Source: Acholeplasmataceae bacterium | GTDB lineage: Bacteria > Bacillota > Negativicutes > Acidaminococcales > Acidaminococcaceae | Assembly: GCA_012719555.1 (NCBI GenBank) | Contig: JAAYAE010000005.1 | Location: 1 to 7,860, forward strand | Reading direction: 5' to 3' | Length of the DNA stretch: 7,860 bases | In this document: positions 1 through 6,203 of the stretch, one piece after another | Layout: the number at the start of each line of letters is the position of its first letter | Position numbering within the stretch: the first letter of the stretch is position 1 | Position numbers and translations under genes: made by a program | Notes under the pieces: model-generated | What the model was told of the DNA's origin: nothing | The model's input: only the letters and a program-made list of their open reading frames with translations | Databases searched by the model: none

Positions 1-511
1 CGAGCGCTGGTGTTACAAATGTTGGCATTGATAAAAATATCGCAGCCAAAAATGTTCCTACCAAATTCGCCAAAAGCACTAAACTCCATAATCGCATTAT
101 GTTCAAAAATTTAACTCCTGAAAACTCTTTAAATAATGGGATTATTGTCGTTATTGTGTTTTCGGTGAAAAGCTGCATTCTGCCTAAAATAACAAGAATG
201 AAGCCAGTTGTATAACCTATACTGGTAATAAGATTACTCCAAGGTTGATCCGGCAAATATATAGTTAATACCGCCTTAAATAAAAATGAAAATGATATTA
301 TAATTCCTGCTATAAAACCGGAAAAAAGCAACGCTCTAGCAGGTCTTGCTAATTCCTCATCACCATCACGCCTAATAATTTCAAATAACAAATGTGGCGA
401 TAAACGTTCATGTTCCTCTAATACAACTTGTTCCTGACAAGATAATTTTGATGATGCTATTTCCTTTTGTTTTATTGTTTTATCCTCCACTTTAGTATCA
501 ACTTTCAACAT
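1..511 (-). CDS. Formate/nitrite transporter family protein (YfdC-like), N-terminal part
   Basis: This is an open frame with no stop that runs off the left edge; I translated 170 residues from the ATG at 511-509. It has a polar N-terminal stretch (about residues 1-57, with ...LSPHLLFEIIRRDGDEEL), then hydrophobic segments at about 61-83, 94-112 and 140-163. The stretch RPARALLFSGFIAGIIISFS followed by GFILVILGRMQLFTENT (103-119) matches my memory of the FNT family, specifically the YfdC-like branch with a cytoplasmic N-terminal extension. FNT proteins are pentameric inner-membrane channels for small monovalent anions such as formate or nitrite. The substrate of YfdC-like members is not established. 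An AAGGTG ribosome binding site lies 8 nt before the ATG. About 100 or more C-terminal residues are missing because of the window edge. Confidence 0.87.
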   Translation of the reverse strand, partial: MLKVDTKVEDKTIKQKEIASSKLSCQEQVVLEEHERLSPHLLFEIIRRDGDEELARPARALLFSGFIAGIIISFSFLFKAVLTIYLPDQPWSNLITSIGYTTGFILVILGRMQLFTENTITTIIPLFKEFSGVKFLNIMRLWSLVLLANLVGTFLAAIFLSMPTFVTPAL

Positions 512-643
512 TATATCTACACCTTACCTTTATTAATATTGACCTAGCTCATTTAATAACTATCTCTCATATTTTTTGTTATTTACAAAACTCCATTAAT
601 AGGATAACTTTCGTCTATTTCCCTATTATTTTTACATAACCCG

Positions 644-672
644 ATAAAATATGTCTAGTTAATTGTGGTCAA
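644..672 (-). promoter_or_regulatory. Possible promoter for the FNT-family gene
   Basis: On the minus strand TTGACC (672-667) is followed after 17 nt by TTTTAT (649-644), or after 15 nt by TATTTT. This would leave a 5' leader of about 125 nt before the ATG at 511. The -35 box is good (5/6) but the -10 box is weak, so this is only a candidate. Confidence 0.22.
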
Positions 673-698
673 TGCAATTTGCTTCGAAGATATAATAT

Positions 699-723
699 AT
701 GGTACAGTCCTTTATTGTCATAC
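699..723. repeat. Degenerate GGGACAGTCCC-type repeat 3' of the PLP-enzyme gene
   Basis: The stretch around ggtacagtcctttattgtca aligns without gaps to the core and right arm of the palindrome at 1924-1958, with about 20 of 25 bases equal. The left arm has decayed, so no strong hairpin is left. It lies about 22 bp beyond the stop of the PLP-enzyme gene, the same relative position as the intact copies after other genes. Confidence 0.5.
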
Positions 724-744
724 CTTATTGTTAATTTAAACATT

Positions 745-1839
745 TTAGTGATCTGATTTCAAGCCTGCTCCGCACATAGAAATCAAACAATCGGAAGTTT
801 TTCCAAAGAGATCACAATAATGCCAGTAGGCTGCAAATATAGCCGCCGTTGTATGTTCACAGTAAATTCCTTTGGCTGCAAGCACCTTTCTAGCTTCTAA
901 AATACGATTTTCCGGCGCCGAAATCATCTTTATATTATATTTGTAAATGTACTCCAAGATCTCTTTCCCTCGCATAGGAACTCCAATAGAAATCCCTTCC
1001 GCCATAGTTGGTAAAACATTTACAATTGCTGGTTCCTTTTTATTGTTTTCAACTGCCACAATAAAAGGATTACACTTTTCACTCTGTACAGCAATCAGCT
1101 GTGGCATTTCGTCGATTGCGCCACTCTCTAAGAGTTCTTCCAAAGCTTTTACAATACCAATAAATAACGTGCCATTGCCTAATGGGATAAAAATATTTTT
1201 AGGAATTCGTTTTAATTGCTCGTAAGTTTCATATATATAAGTCTTCGTTCCTTCATAAAAGAATGGGTTATAAACATGGTTTGCATAATACACCCGTTCC
1301 TTTTTTACCTTCTCGCGGCAAACATCTGCACAATGGTCACGATTCCCCTCTACAATGTTTACCTTAGCATTATGCGATTTGATCATATTTATTTTCTTAT
1401 CTGAAGTACCTTCCGGAACAAATATTTCGCAAGCAATACCTGCCTTAGCACAATACGCCGCTACGCTATTTCCTGCATTACCGCTACTATCCTGTACCAC
1501 TGAGTCTACACCGATAGACTTGCAATGTGCTATAAGAACGGCTGCTCCGCGATCTTTAAACGAAAGTGTTGGCATATAATAATCCATTTTCAACAAAACA
1601 TCTTCATCAAATTTTATAATGGGCGTCATACCTTCGCCTAAAGTAATATCTTTCCATGAATCATCTGCAAGTGCCATAAACTTTCTATAGCGAAATAAGC
1701 TCCAGGTATCCTTATCAATCAGTTCGAGAGCGAAGCGTGGAGGCTGAAAATCTAGTTTCCACAGTCCCCCACATTTGCATTTTTCTTCTCTTGTATTTAC
1801 ATTAGCCTCTGCGCCGCAACATGAACAAATGAATTTCAT
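745..1839 (-). CDS. Threonine-synthase-like PLP-dependent enzyme
   Basis: This 364-residue protein is a fold-type II pyridoxal-phosphate enzyme of the threonine synthase/threonine dehydratase group. Residues 5-25 hold a zinc-ribbon-like set (C5, C8, C21, C23) as seen at the N-terminus of many short threonine synthases. The cofactor lysine is K95 in LSFKDRG. The substrate/phosphate-binding SSGNAG loop is at 118-123, and the PLP-phosphate loop GNGT is at 221-224. The C-terminal pyridine-contacting motif reads MCGAGLKS (355-362) where canonical threonine synthases usually have TG-GLK. Threonine synthase converts O-phosphohomoserine to threonine, but no other threonine-pathway gene is adjacent, so another beta/gamma-replacement or lyase activity is possible. 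The ATG is preceded by a G-rich GGGGG (1854-1850), a loose ribosome binding site. It lies 127 nt downstream of the hydrogenase gene and may have its own promoter. Confidence 0.82.
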   Translation of the reverse strand: MKFICSCCGAEANVNTREEKCKCGGLWKLDFQPPRFALELIDKDTWSLFRYRKFMALADDSWKDITLGEGMTPIIKFDEDVLLKMDYYMPTLSFKDRGAAVLIAHCKSIGVDSVVQDSSGNAGNSVAAYCAKAGIACEIFVPEGTSDKKINMIKSHNAKVNIVEGNRDHCADVCREKVKKERVYYANHVYNPFFYEGTKTYIYETYEQLKRIPKNIFIPLGNGTLFIGIVKALEELLESGAIDEMPQLIAVQSEKCNPFIVAVENNKKEPAIVNVLPTMAEGISIGVPMRGKEILEYIYKYNIKMISAPENRILEARKVLAAKGIYCEHTTAAIFAAYWHYCDLFGKTSDCLISMCGAGLKSDH

Positions 1840-1923
1840 TTTTCTTCAACCCCCGCAATTCCTTATATTTATCCCAAACAATCAAAATGGAGTTTTTATT
1901 TCTGGCATAAAATTCTTGCAGGC

Positions 1924-1958
1924 TTATGACACCAAGGGACAGTCCCTTAGTGTCATAA
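1924..1958. repeat. 35-bp GGGACAGTCCC palindrome 3' of the hydrogenase gene
   Basis: Two 17-nt arms (TTATGACAC-AAGGGAC and its complement) flank a single central A at 1941, with one mismatch. It starts 8 bp past the hydrogenase stop and would form a very stable hairpin in the transcript. There is no T-run after it on the minus strand, so it is not a classic intrinsic terminator. It resembles a REP-type 3' stabiliser or repeat element. The same palindrome recurs at 7698-7730 and, degraded, at 699-723. Confidence 0.8.
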
Positions 1959-1966
1959 AATAATTT

Positions 1967-3472
1967 CTATCTCGGTTTTTGTTCCGGATCAATATTATCA
2001 TTATCAGCCGGTGAAGCAAAAGGTGATGCCTTCGCAAAGTCAGCAACGCTCTTTTTGGCACGGGAGGAGGTAACTATCGTTCCCGGTCCACCGATACAGC
2101 CGTATTCACAAGCCATTCCTTCCAGAAGCATTCCATTTTTTAGCCCAAGCTTGGCAAGTTTCATCATTTTAACACACTCGGCAAGTCCCTCAGCACATTC
2201 AGTCTTAACTACCATGTCGGGCTTTACCTCATGGATTCTTGCCACGACAGCGTTGGCGACACCTCCGCCTACTGCATAGCCTCTGCCTGTCACCGATGCA
2301 TCAGTTATTTTGTCTTCAACTTCGATTTCGGAAGGTTCTATTTCCTTGGCAACGAACATTCCCATCAGTTCTTCAAAGGTTATAACAAAGTCAACATACT
2401 CTTTGACATGTTCCTGCAGCGCTTCCAGTTTCTTGGAAACACAGGGACCAATAAACACAACTTTACTGTTAGGGTTATTCTTTTTTATATGGTGAGAGGT
2501 ATAAACCATTGGAGTACTTGACTCTGAAATATAATCATTAACCTCCGGGTATTTCTTCTGTACCATCAATTTCCATGAATAGCAACAGCTAGTACCCATA
2601 AACGGTTCCTTTTCAGGAACTTCTTCAATAAATTCCTTTGCCTCATTTAAAGTTGTCAAGTCGGCACCTAATCCGACTTCCACCACCTCTTTGATGCCAA
2701 GTTGACGAATACCGGCAAAAATCTGTTCCGGAGTCGTCAAAGCACCAAACTGCCCGGCAAAAGAAGTAGCGATGATGTCATAAACTTCATTACCGCTCTT
2801 AATCGCTTTTATTAGCTGGTATATTTCAGACTTGTCTGATATAGCCCCGAAGGGACATTCCTGAATACAGTTTCCACAGGCCACGCACTTATCAGCATCA
2901 ATTTCTGCACGGCCAAGATAATCAGATTTAATTGCATCCACTCCACAGCTTGCAGCACACGGTCTGTCATATTCAACTATTGCATGGTATGGGCATTCAT
3001 TCTTACAACGGCCACATTTTATGCACTTTGCTTGATCGATGACTGCCCCATGCTTTTCAATTGTAACGGCATTCTTAGGGCAAACATTCTTACATGGATG
3101 AGCCAAACATTTCCGACAGTTGTCGGTGATAAATACCGTCTTAGTTGGGCAAGCCTCACATGCTATCTTGATTACGGCAACCAAAGGTGGTGTATAAACT
3201 CTCGTATCCACATCGACATTCTCGATGCCCTCAGAAATTGGCCCTGATTCAGCTGCTGTACGCGCGTCAAGACCAAGAGCCAGCCGAAGCCTCTCAGCAA
3301 TAACTGCTCTCTCGCGAAATACGTCTTCTCTATAATATGCCTTCTCACCAGGTATCAAGCGATATGTATCATCTCCGAGTTTTTTTAGATCCAAATCATC
3401 ATAGGCAATTCTCGCAATGTCGGCAAAGACCATCCTTCGTATATTAATAATGTCATTATATGATTCTTTCAC
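1967..3472 (-). CDS. [FeFe]-hydrogenase, group B (B1/B3-like), monomeric
   Basis: This is a 501-residue iron hydrogenase from the preferred GTG start (517 from the ATG at 3520). The N-terminal third is a ferredoxin-like region: C105/C108/C119/C122/C127/C131, then CIKCGRCKNECP (150-160), the CAASC pair (172, 176), and CVACGNCIQECP (196-206). The H-cluster domain follows, with P1 TSCCYSW (294-300), P2 IGPCVSKK (C344, K347) and P3 EGMACEYGCIGGPG (C455, C459). The four H-cluster cysteines are therefore C297, C344, C455 and C459. By comparison with remembered clostridial CpI, the proton path (C296, E277, E280, S316) is intact, so activity is plausible. The N-terminal CEACPTK, RPCAASCGVDAI and IGPC features fit group B rather than classic group A. 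It reduces protons or oxidises H2 with a ferredoxin-type partner, in the cytoplasm as no signal is seen. It is the second gene of an operon with the [2Fe-2S] protein. Confidence 0.9.
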   Translation of the reverse strand: MKESYNDIINIRRMVFADIARIAYDDLDLKKLGDDTYRLIPGEKAYYREDVFRERAVIAERLRLALGLDARTAAESGPISEGIENVDVDTRVYTPPLVAVIKIACEACPTKTVFITDNCRKCLAHPCKNVCPKNAVTIEKHGAVIDQAKCIKCGRCKNECPYHAIVEYDRPCAASCGVDAIKSDYLGRAEIDADKCVACGNCIQECPFGAISDKSEIYQLIKAIKSGNEVYDIIATSFAGQFGALTTPEQIFAGIRQLGIKEVVEVGLGADLTTLNEAKEFIEEVPEKEPFMGTSCCYSWKLMVQKKYPEVNDYISESSTPMVYTSHHIKKNNPNSKVVFIGPCVSKKLEALQEHVKEYVDFVITFEELMGMFVAKEIEPSEIEVEDKITDASVTGRGYAVGGGVANAVVARIHEVKPDMVVKTECAEGLAECVKMMKLAKLGLKNGMLLEGMACEYGCIGGPGTIVTSSRAKKSVADFAKASPFASPADNDNIDPEQKPR

Positions 3473-3481
3473 AGTTTGTGT

Positions 3482-3487
3482 CTCCTT
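3482..3487 (-). promoter_or_regulatory. Ribosome binding site favouring a GTG start for the hydrogenase
   Basis: AAGGAG on the minus strand lies 9 nt before a GTG (3472-3470). The longer ATG start at 3520 follows the upstream stop codon by one base and has no Shine-Dalgarno sequence in the bases before it. The 16 extra residues (MRDCNFNGYKRKETQT) also resemble nothing I recall from the family, whose members begin close to the INIRR-VF segment. Confidence 0.7.
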
Positions 3488-3521
3488 GCGCTTGTAACCG
3501 TTAAAGTTACAGTCCCGCATC

Positions 3522-3803
3522 CTATTTAGTCATAATATGATCAAAAGCTTTATCCAATACTATCGACATTATTTCCTCACGCGATGCATTACGATAAATA
3601 ACGTCATCTACTACTACCACAGGTGATACATTTTTCTTTTTTTTGCATTCGCCAACGCACCTTACTATCTCGACGTCCAAAGTGAACGCAGGATTGACTC
3701 CCGGTTTCGTTAAAATAGTTTCCTTAAGATTTTCCAGGCTATCTAGAATCCCATCAGCACCCATCATTGTACAGTTTGATCCAACACACACTTTAATTTT
3801 CAT
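3522..3803 (-). CDS. Thioredoxin-like [2Fe-2S] ferredoxin (NuoE C-terminal-like)
   Basis: This 93-residue protein has the cysteine pattern C6-x4-C11 ... C49-x3-C53 (VCVGSNC and RCVGEC), the ligand set of the thioredoxin-fold [2Fe-2S] domain of the 24-kDa subunit of complex I (NuoE) and of HydC-type subunits of multimeric hydrogenases. It lacks the N-terminal helical region of full NuoE, so it is a stand-alone domain. A lysine run (KKKK, 54-57) follows the last ligand. It probably passes electrons to or from the hydrogenase encoded next, whose GTG starts 50 bp after its stop codon. An AAAGGA ribosome binding site lies about 8 nt before the ATG, and a good promoter lies immediately upstream. 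The partner relation is inferred from the operon. Confidence 0.85.
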   Translation of the reverse strand: MKIKVCVGSNCTMMGADGILDSLENLKETILTKPGVNPAFTLDVEIVRCVGECKKKKNVSPVVVVDDVIYRNASREEIMSIVLDKAFDHIMTK

Positions 3804-3830
3804 AACTTATTCCTTTCGCTCATTTAGGTT

Positions 3831-3859
3831 ATTGTCCTCTGATTACCATATGTTGTCAA
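3831..3859 (-). promoter_or_regulatory. Sigma-70-type promoter of the [2Fe-2S]/hydrogenase operon
   Basis: A perfect TTGACA -35 box (3859-3854) is followed by a 17-nt spacer and GACAAT (3836-3831, 4/6 of the -10 consensus). Transcription would begin near 3824, giving a leader of about 20 nt before the ATG of the [2Fe-2S] gene. I see no obvious operator over it. Confidence 0.55.
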
Positions 3860-3908
3860 AAAATTATCTGCCCCTGACACATCGCTTTAAAATGCCACAC
3901 AGATATTA

Positions 3909-4205
3909 GAGGACGATTCTGTTTGTTGCACTTCCTTTGACAAATAGACAAGGCTATTTACAGAAATATACCTTCTCTTTTCTTAGCTTATCGTTAATAA
4001 GTTATTGATCCCTTGCTTTTCTTCTCCCCTCCACGATATTTTTCAATTTATTCTATTTTTAACTTTATTTTAAAATATTTACGCATAGCAAGTTCACCCA
4101 AAATACATATTTTTTATTTATTTTTAAAGACACGAAAAATGCAGATATTTACTCACTTACCTAAGAAGGTATTAGTAAATATCTGCGACAAATAGAACCG
4201 TCCCT
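3909..4205. mobile_element. MITE-like element of about 300 bp with terminal inverted repeats
   Basis: The 419-bp gap between the hydrogenase operon promoter and the glucosidase gene holds no gene. Its ends, 3909-3929 (GAGGACGATTCTGTTTGTTGC) and 4185-4205, are imperfect inverted repeats with 16 of 21 positions matching. Inside lie an AT-rich pyrimidine tract (4003-4128) that recurs at 5746-5870 and one copy of the AAAATCGTCGCTATT-type repeat (from about 4134). The right-end sequence (rev-comp AGGGACGGTTCTATTTGTCG) recurs at 7494-7517 and 6003-6026, which argues for a mobile family. No transposase or clear target duplication is visible. Confidence 0.5.
4134..4186 (-). terminator. Probable rho-independent terminator of the GH1 gene
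   Basis: On the minus strand a 13-bp perfect stem (AGTAAATATCTGC at 4174-4186 paired with 4141-4153) encloses a second 5-bp stem with an AAGA-type loop. It is followed at once by ATTTTTCG. It lies about 36 bp after the glucosidase stop codon. The stem is AT-rich, so efficiency is uncertain. The hairpin belongs to the repeat element, so the gene seems to use repeat DNA as its terminator. Confidence 0.5.
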
Positions 4206-4222
4206 TTTGTACTAAAAACATT

Positions 4223-5680
4223 CTACACAATCCCGTTGCGCTGGGACGCCTCTTTGAACCAGGCAGCACTGAGCTTCGGCGTGCGTTTCTGAGTCTTGAA
4301 GTCAACGTGCACAAGGCCGAAACGTGTACCAAACCCTCCGGTCCACTCTAAGTTGTCAAAAGCACTCCATACGAAATTCCCCTTTACCGGCACCGCTTCC
4401 GAGATTGCTCGGTGTAAGTTCAACATCACTGCGCGCATATACATAACACGGTCGGTGTCGAGGACACGTCCCTCCGTGGTTAAGACATCACCAGCTGCAC
4501 AGCCATTCTCGGTAATGTAGATTGCCTTGGGCTTCCACAGTGAATTCATCAGGCGAGGGCCCCAGTAGAGCACTTCCGGACTAAAGCTGTGCCAAGGTGA
4601 TCCCATTTTGGGATGGGTCAGCGAAGTTGGCACTTCCCGGAATCCCTTAGCATCCTCCGATGCTTCGACGTAGCTCTTGGGAATGTAGATGTTAACACCC
4701 ACGAAATCTAGTGGACTGCCGATTGCTTTAAGATCAGCTTCGGTGAATTTAGGCGCGTCCTGACCAGCCGCCTGCAAATAAGAGTCGCTGTATTTTCCGG
4801 TCAACATCACGTCCAGGAAACGTTCGTTGTATTTCTTTGTGGCAATTTCAGCAGCGCGCACATTTGCTGGTGTGTCAATTATTGGTACTCCAGTAAATAA
4901 GACATCCGCCGGCCCTAACAGCAGGTCAGGCCTAATAGCGCGCATGGACTGAACAGCTAGGCCATGTGCCAGTACGGCATGGTGTGACACTTGGTTGACC
5001 TGCGCTGTGGATAGCTGCAGGCCCGGCGCAAGTTCAATCCTAACGTCCTTGCCCTGCACTTTAATTTCTGTTCCTCGGTGACCCATGTCCACGAAGTTTT
5101 GAAGCTCGTTTAATGTGAAGAAATGCTTGACCCTGTCACCGAGTTGCTCGGCAATCAGGCTGGCATAGTCTGCAAAAGCCTGGGCAGTGTCTCGAGACTG
5201 CCAACCGCCCTTATCTTGAAGGGCCTGTGGCAGGTCCCAGTGATAGAGAGTACCAAAAGGCTCAATTCCTGCTTTAAGGAGCTCGTCTACCAAGCGACTA
5301 TAGAAGTCCACGCCCTTCTGATTGGGCTTACCAACACCATTGGGGAAAATGCGCGGCCAGGAGATCGAAAAGCGATAGGCATTGACCCCCATTTCTTTCA
5401 TTATGGCTACGTCCTCCTTGTAGCGACGGTAGTGATCAATTGCTACGTCGCCAGTATCCCCATTTTTCATCTTTCCCGGTATGTGCGCATAGGTGTCCCA
5501 TATCGACTTGCCCTTACCATCCGCATCTGGAGAACCCTCAATCTGGTAGGCCGCTGTGGCCACACCCCATAAGAACTGTTCCGGGAAAGTCGGCAAAGTG
5601 GCTCCCGGCATCTTTTTACCACTTTGAACGTGATTACCAGCCAACTTCACGAAATCTCTGCTATCAAAATAGTTGGACAT
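4223..5680 (-). CDS. Beta-glucosidase, glycoside hydrolase family 1
   Basis: This 485-residue GH1 enzyme, a normal size for the family, is a retaining exo-glycosidase removing beta-linked glucose or related sugars from short oligosaccharides or glycosides. Visible landmarks are FLWGVATAAYQIEG (37-49, Q46 sugar contact), YRFSISWPRIFP (102-113), HWDLP (147-151), acid/base E192 in TLNEL, nucleophile E391 in ITENG, and FDNLEW (441-446). The residue after the acid/base is Leu instead of the near-universal Pro. I recall non-Pro versions in a GH1 branch sharing the APGLQLS...VNQVSHHAVLAHGLAVQ context, so this is a subfamily mark rather than a defect. It has about 30 residues before the barrel and no signal peptide, so it is probably cytoplasmic. 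The ATG at 5680 has a perfect AAGGAGG. An in-frame ATG at 5731 would only add 17 unlikely residues. GC content is clearly above its neighbours, with no sugar transporter or regulator beside it. Confidence 0.93.
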   Translation of the reverse strand: MSNYFDSRDFVKLAGNHVQSGKKMPGATLPTFPEQFLWGVATAAYQIEGSPDADGKGKSIWDTYAHIPGKMKNGDTGDVAIDHYRRYKEDVAIMKEMGVNAYRFSISWPRIFPNGVGKPNQKGVDFYSRLVDELLKAGIEPFGTLYHWDLPQALQDKGGWQSRDTAQAFADYASLIAEQLGDRVKHFFTLNELQNFVDMGHRGTEIKVQGKDVRIELAPGLQLSTAQVNQVSHHAVLAHGLAVQSMRAIRPDLLLGPADVLFTGVPIIDTPANVRAAEIATKKYNERFLDVMLTGKYSDSYLQAAGQDAPKFTEADLKAIGSPLDFVGVNIYIPKSYVEASEDAKGFREVPTSLTHPKMGSPWHSFSPEVLYWGPRLMNSLWKPKAIYITENGCAAGDVLTTEGRVLDTDRVMYMRAVMLNLHRAISEAVPVKGNFVWSAFDNLEWTGGFGTRFGLVHVDFKTQKRTPKLSAAWFKEASQRNGIV

Positions 5681-5685
5681 ATAAA

Positions 5686-5692
5686 CCTCCTT
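5686..5692 (-). promoter_or_regulatory. Strong ribosome binding site fixing the GH1 start
   Basis: AAGGAGG lies 5 nt before the ATG at 5680-5678. The upstream ATG at 5731 has no comparable site, which decides the start in favour of MSNYFDSRDF. Confidence 0.8.
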
Positions 5693-5721
5693 ATGTGCTT
5701 GTTTTGAGTCGAGTATGTTGA

Positions 5722-5745
5722 GTTTAAACAAACGACAAACTTGTC
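5722..5745. promoter_or_regulatory. Two short palindromes upstream of GH1, possible operator
   Basis: GTTTAAAC (5722-5729) and GACAAACTTGTC (5734-5745, 5-bp arms) sit side by side, 30-55 bp upstream of the GH1 ribosome binding site, where a promoter is expected. No convincing -35/-10 pair was found there. These could be a repressor site, but short AT-rich palindromes also occur by chance. Confidence 0.22.
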
Positions 5746-5870
5746 ATTAATCTCTTGCTTTTCTTTTCCCCTCAACCATATTGTAAAATCGCCCTAAATT
5801 TTAACTTTATTCTACCATATTTAAGCATACCCAGTTCACCCAAAATATATATTTTATATTTATGATTTTT
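5746..5870. repeat. Direct repeat flanking the GH1 gene (second copy of 4003-4128)
   Basis: This stretch aligns with 4003-4128 over about 125 bp. Both contain CTTGCTTTTCTTYTCCCCTC, TTTTAACTTTATT and AGTTCACCCAAAATAYATATT in the same order and at near-equal spacing. The two copies lie in the same orientation on either side of the glucosidase gene. A weaker, partial relative is seen at about 7560-7640. Confidence 0.7.
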
Positions 5871-5884
5871 TATTACCACTTCTC

Positions 5885-5939
5885 AACTCAAAAATCGTCG
5901 CTATTTGCTCAGATACGCGAAAGACCGAGGATTTTGTAA
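5885..5939 (+). repeat. 55-bp dispersed repeat, copy B
   Basis: This stretch is equal to 6111-6165 at 53 of 55 positions. It begins AACTCAAAAATCGTCGC and ends GAGGATTTTGTAA. Its first half is the family motif seen near 4134, near 7628 and, reversed, in the three tandem units at 6204-6350. An ORF of about 86 residues running across copies B and C has no recognisable protein features and is probably not a gene. Confidence 0.85.
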
Positions 5940-5940
5940 G

Positions 5941-5963
5941 CTCAGCATGTGGCGCCCCATGAG
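5941..5963. repeat. GC-rich hairpin directly after repeat copy B
   Basis: CTCAGCATGTGG and CCCCATGAG pair around a CG centre, with one mismatch and one bulge. It stands out as GC-rich in an AT-rich gap and is absent after copy C, where a different hairpin takes its place. Confidence 0.4.
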
Positions 5964-6000
5964 GAGAATAAGTGTACCTAACTTTCTACTAAAGTCTCAT

Positions 6001-6028
6001 GAGACAAATATAACCATCCCTTTTGTCA
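6001..6028. repeat. Relict element end (GACAAATA-AACC-TCCCTTTTGT type)
   Basis: This matches the right end of the 3909-4205 element (4187-4210) at most positions (GACAAATATAACCATCCC against GACAAATAGAACCGTCCC, then TTTTGT in both). It lies about 60 bp after copy B and suggests a second, decayed member of the same element family ending here. Confidence 0.5.
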
Positions 6029-6110
6029 CTCTAATAAGTTATAAGTTTCTTGTTATAGGTCTCTTATTTTTCTTCTTCTTTCAAAAACATTTTAGTTATT
6101 TCTTACACCC

Positions 6111-6165
6111 AACTCAAAAATCGCCGCTATTTGCTCAGATACGCGAAAGGCCGAGGATTTTGTAA
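6111..6165 (+). repeat. 55-bp dispersed repeat, copy C
   Basis: This is the second copy of the 5885-5939 repeat, with two substitutions. It also forms the left arm of a long imperfect inverted repeat with tandem unit 1 (right arm to about 6242), centred near 6179. Confidence 0.85.
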
Positions 6166-6202
6166 TAGGATAGTACAAACTGTACATCCTATTGCAAAAC
6201 CG
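6155..6202. repeat. Strong hairpin at the centre of the long inverted repeat
   Basis: AATAGGAT (6164-6171) and GTACA (6173-6177) pair exactly with TGTAC (6181-6185) and ATCCTATT (6186-6193), leaving one bulged A and a 3-nt loop. The stem continues imperfectly through GATTTTGT and GCAAAACC. No T-run follows on either strand, so this is not a typical terminator, although it could stop exonucleases at the 3' end of the DUF3089 mRNA. Confidence 0.7.
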
Positions 6203-6203
6203 C

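Noticed and set aside
1924..1958. Intrinsic terminator for the hydrogenase operon
   Set aside because: The hairpin is strong but no run of T follows on the minus strand, and the same sequence recurs elsewhere, so I call it a repeat. A terminating role is not excluded.
1840..1966. Riboswitch or T-box leader for the threonine-synthase-like gene
   Set aside because: The gap is only 127 nt, largely taken by the palindrome, and no T-box or other riboswitch core could be recognised.
947..2521. Several plus-strand open frames of 60-96 residues across the PLP-enzyme and hydrogenase genes
   Set aside because: All are antisense shadows of well-supported genes and have no independent start signals or domain features.
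5123..5572. 149-residue plus-strand open frame
   Set aside because: It lies wholly inside the GH1 gene on the opposite strand, has no ribosome binding site or recognisable domain, and is explained by the GC-rich codon use of the real gene.
5905..6165. 86-residue plus-strand open frame
   Set aside because: It is made of the dispersed repeats (copy B to copy C) and low-complexity T-rich sequence; the translated product has no family resemblance.
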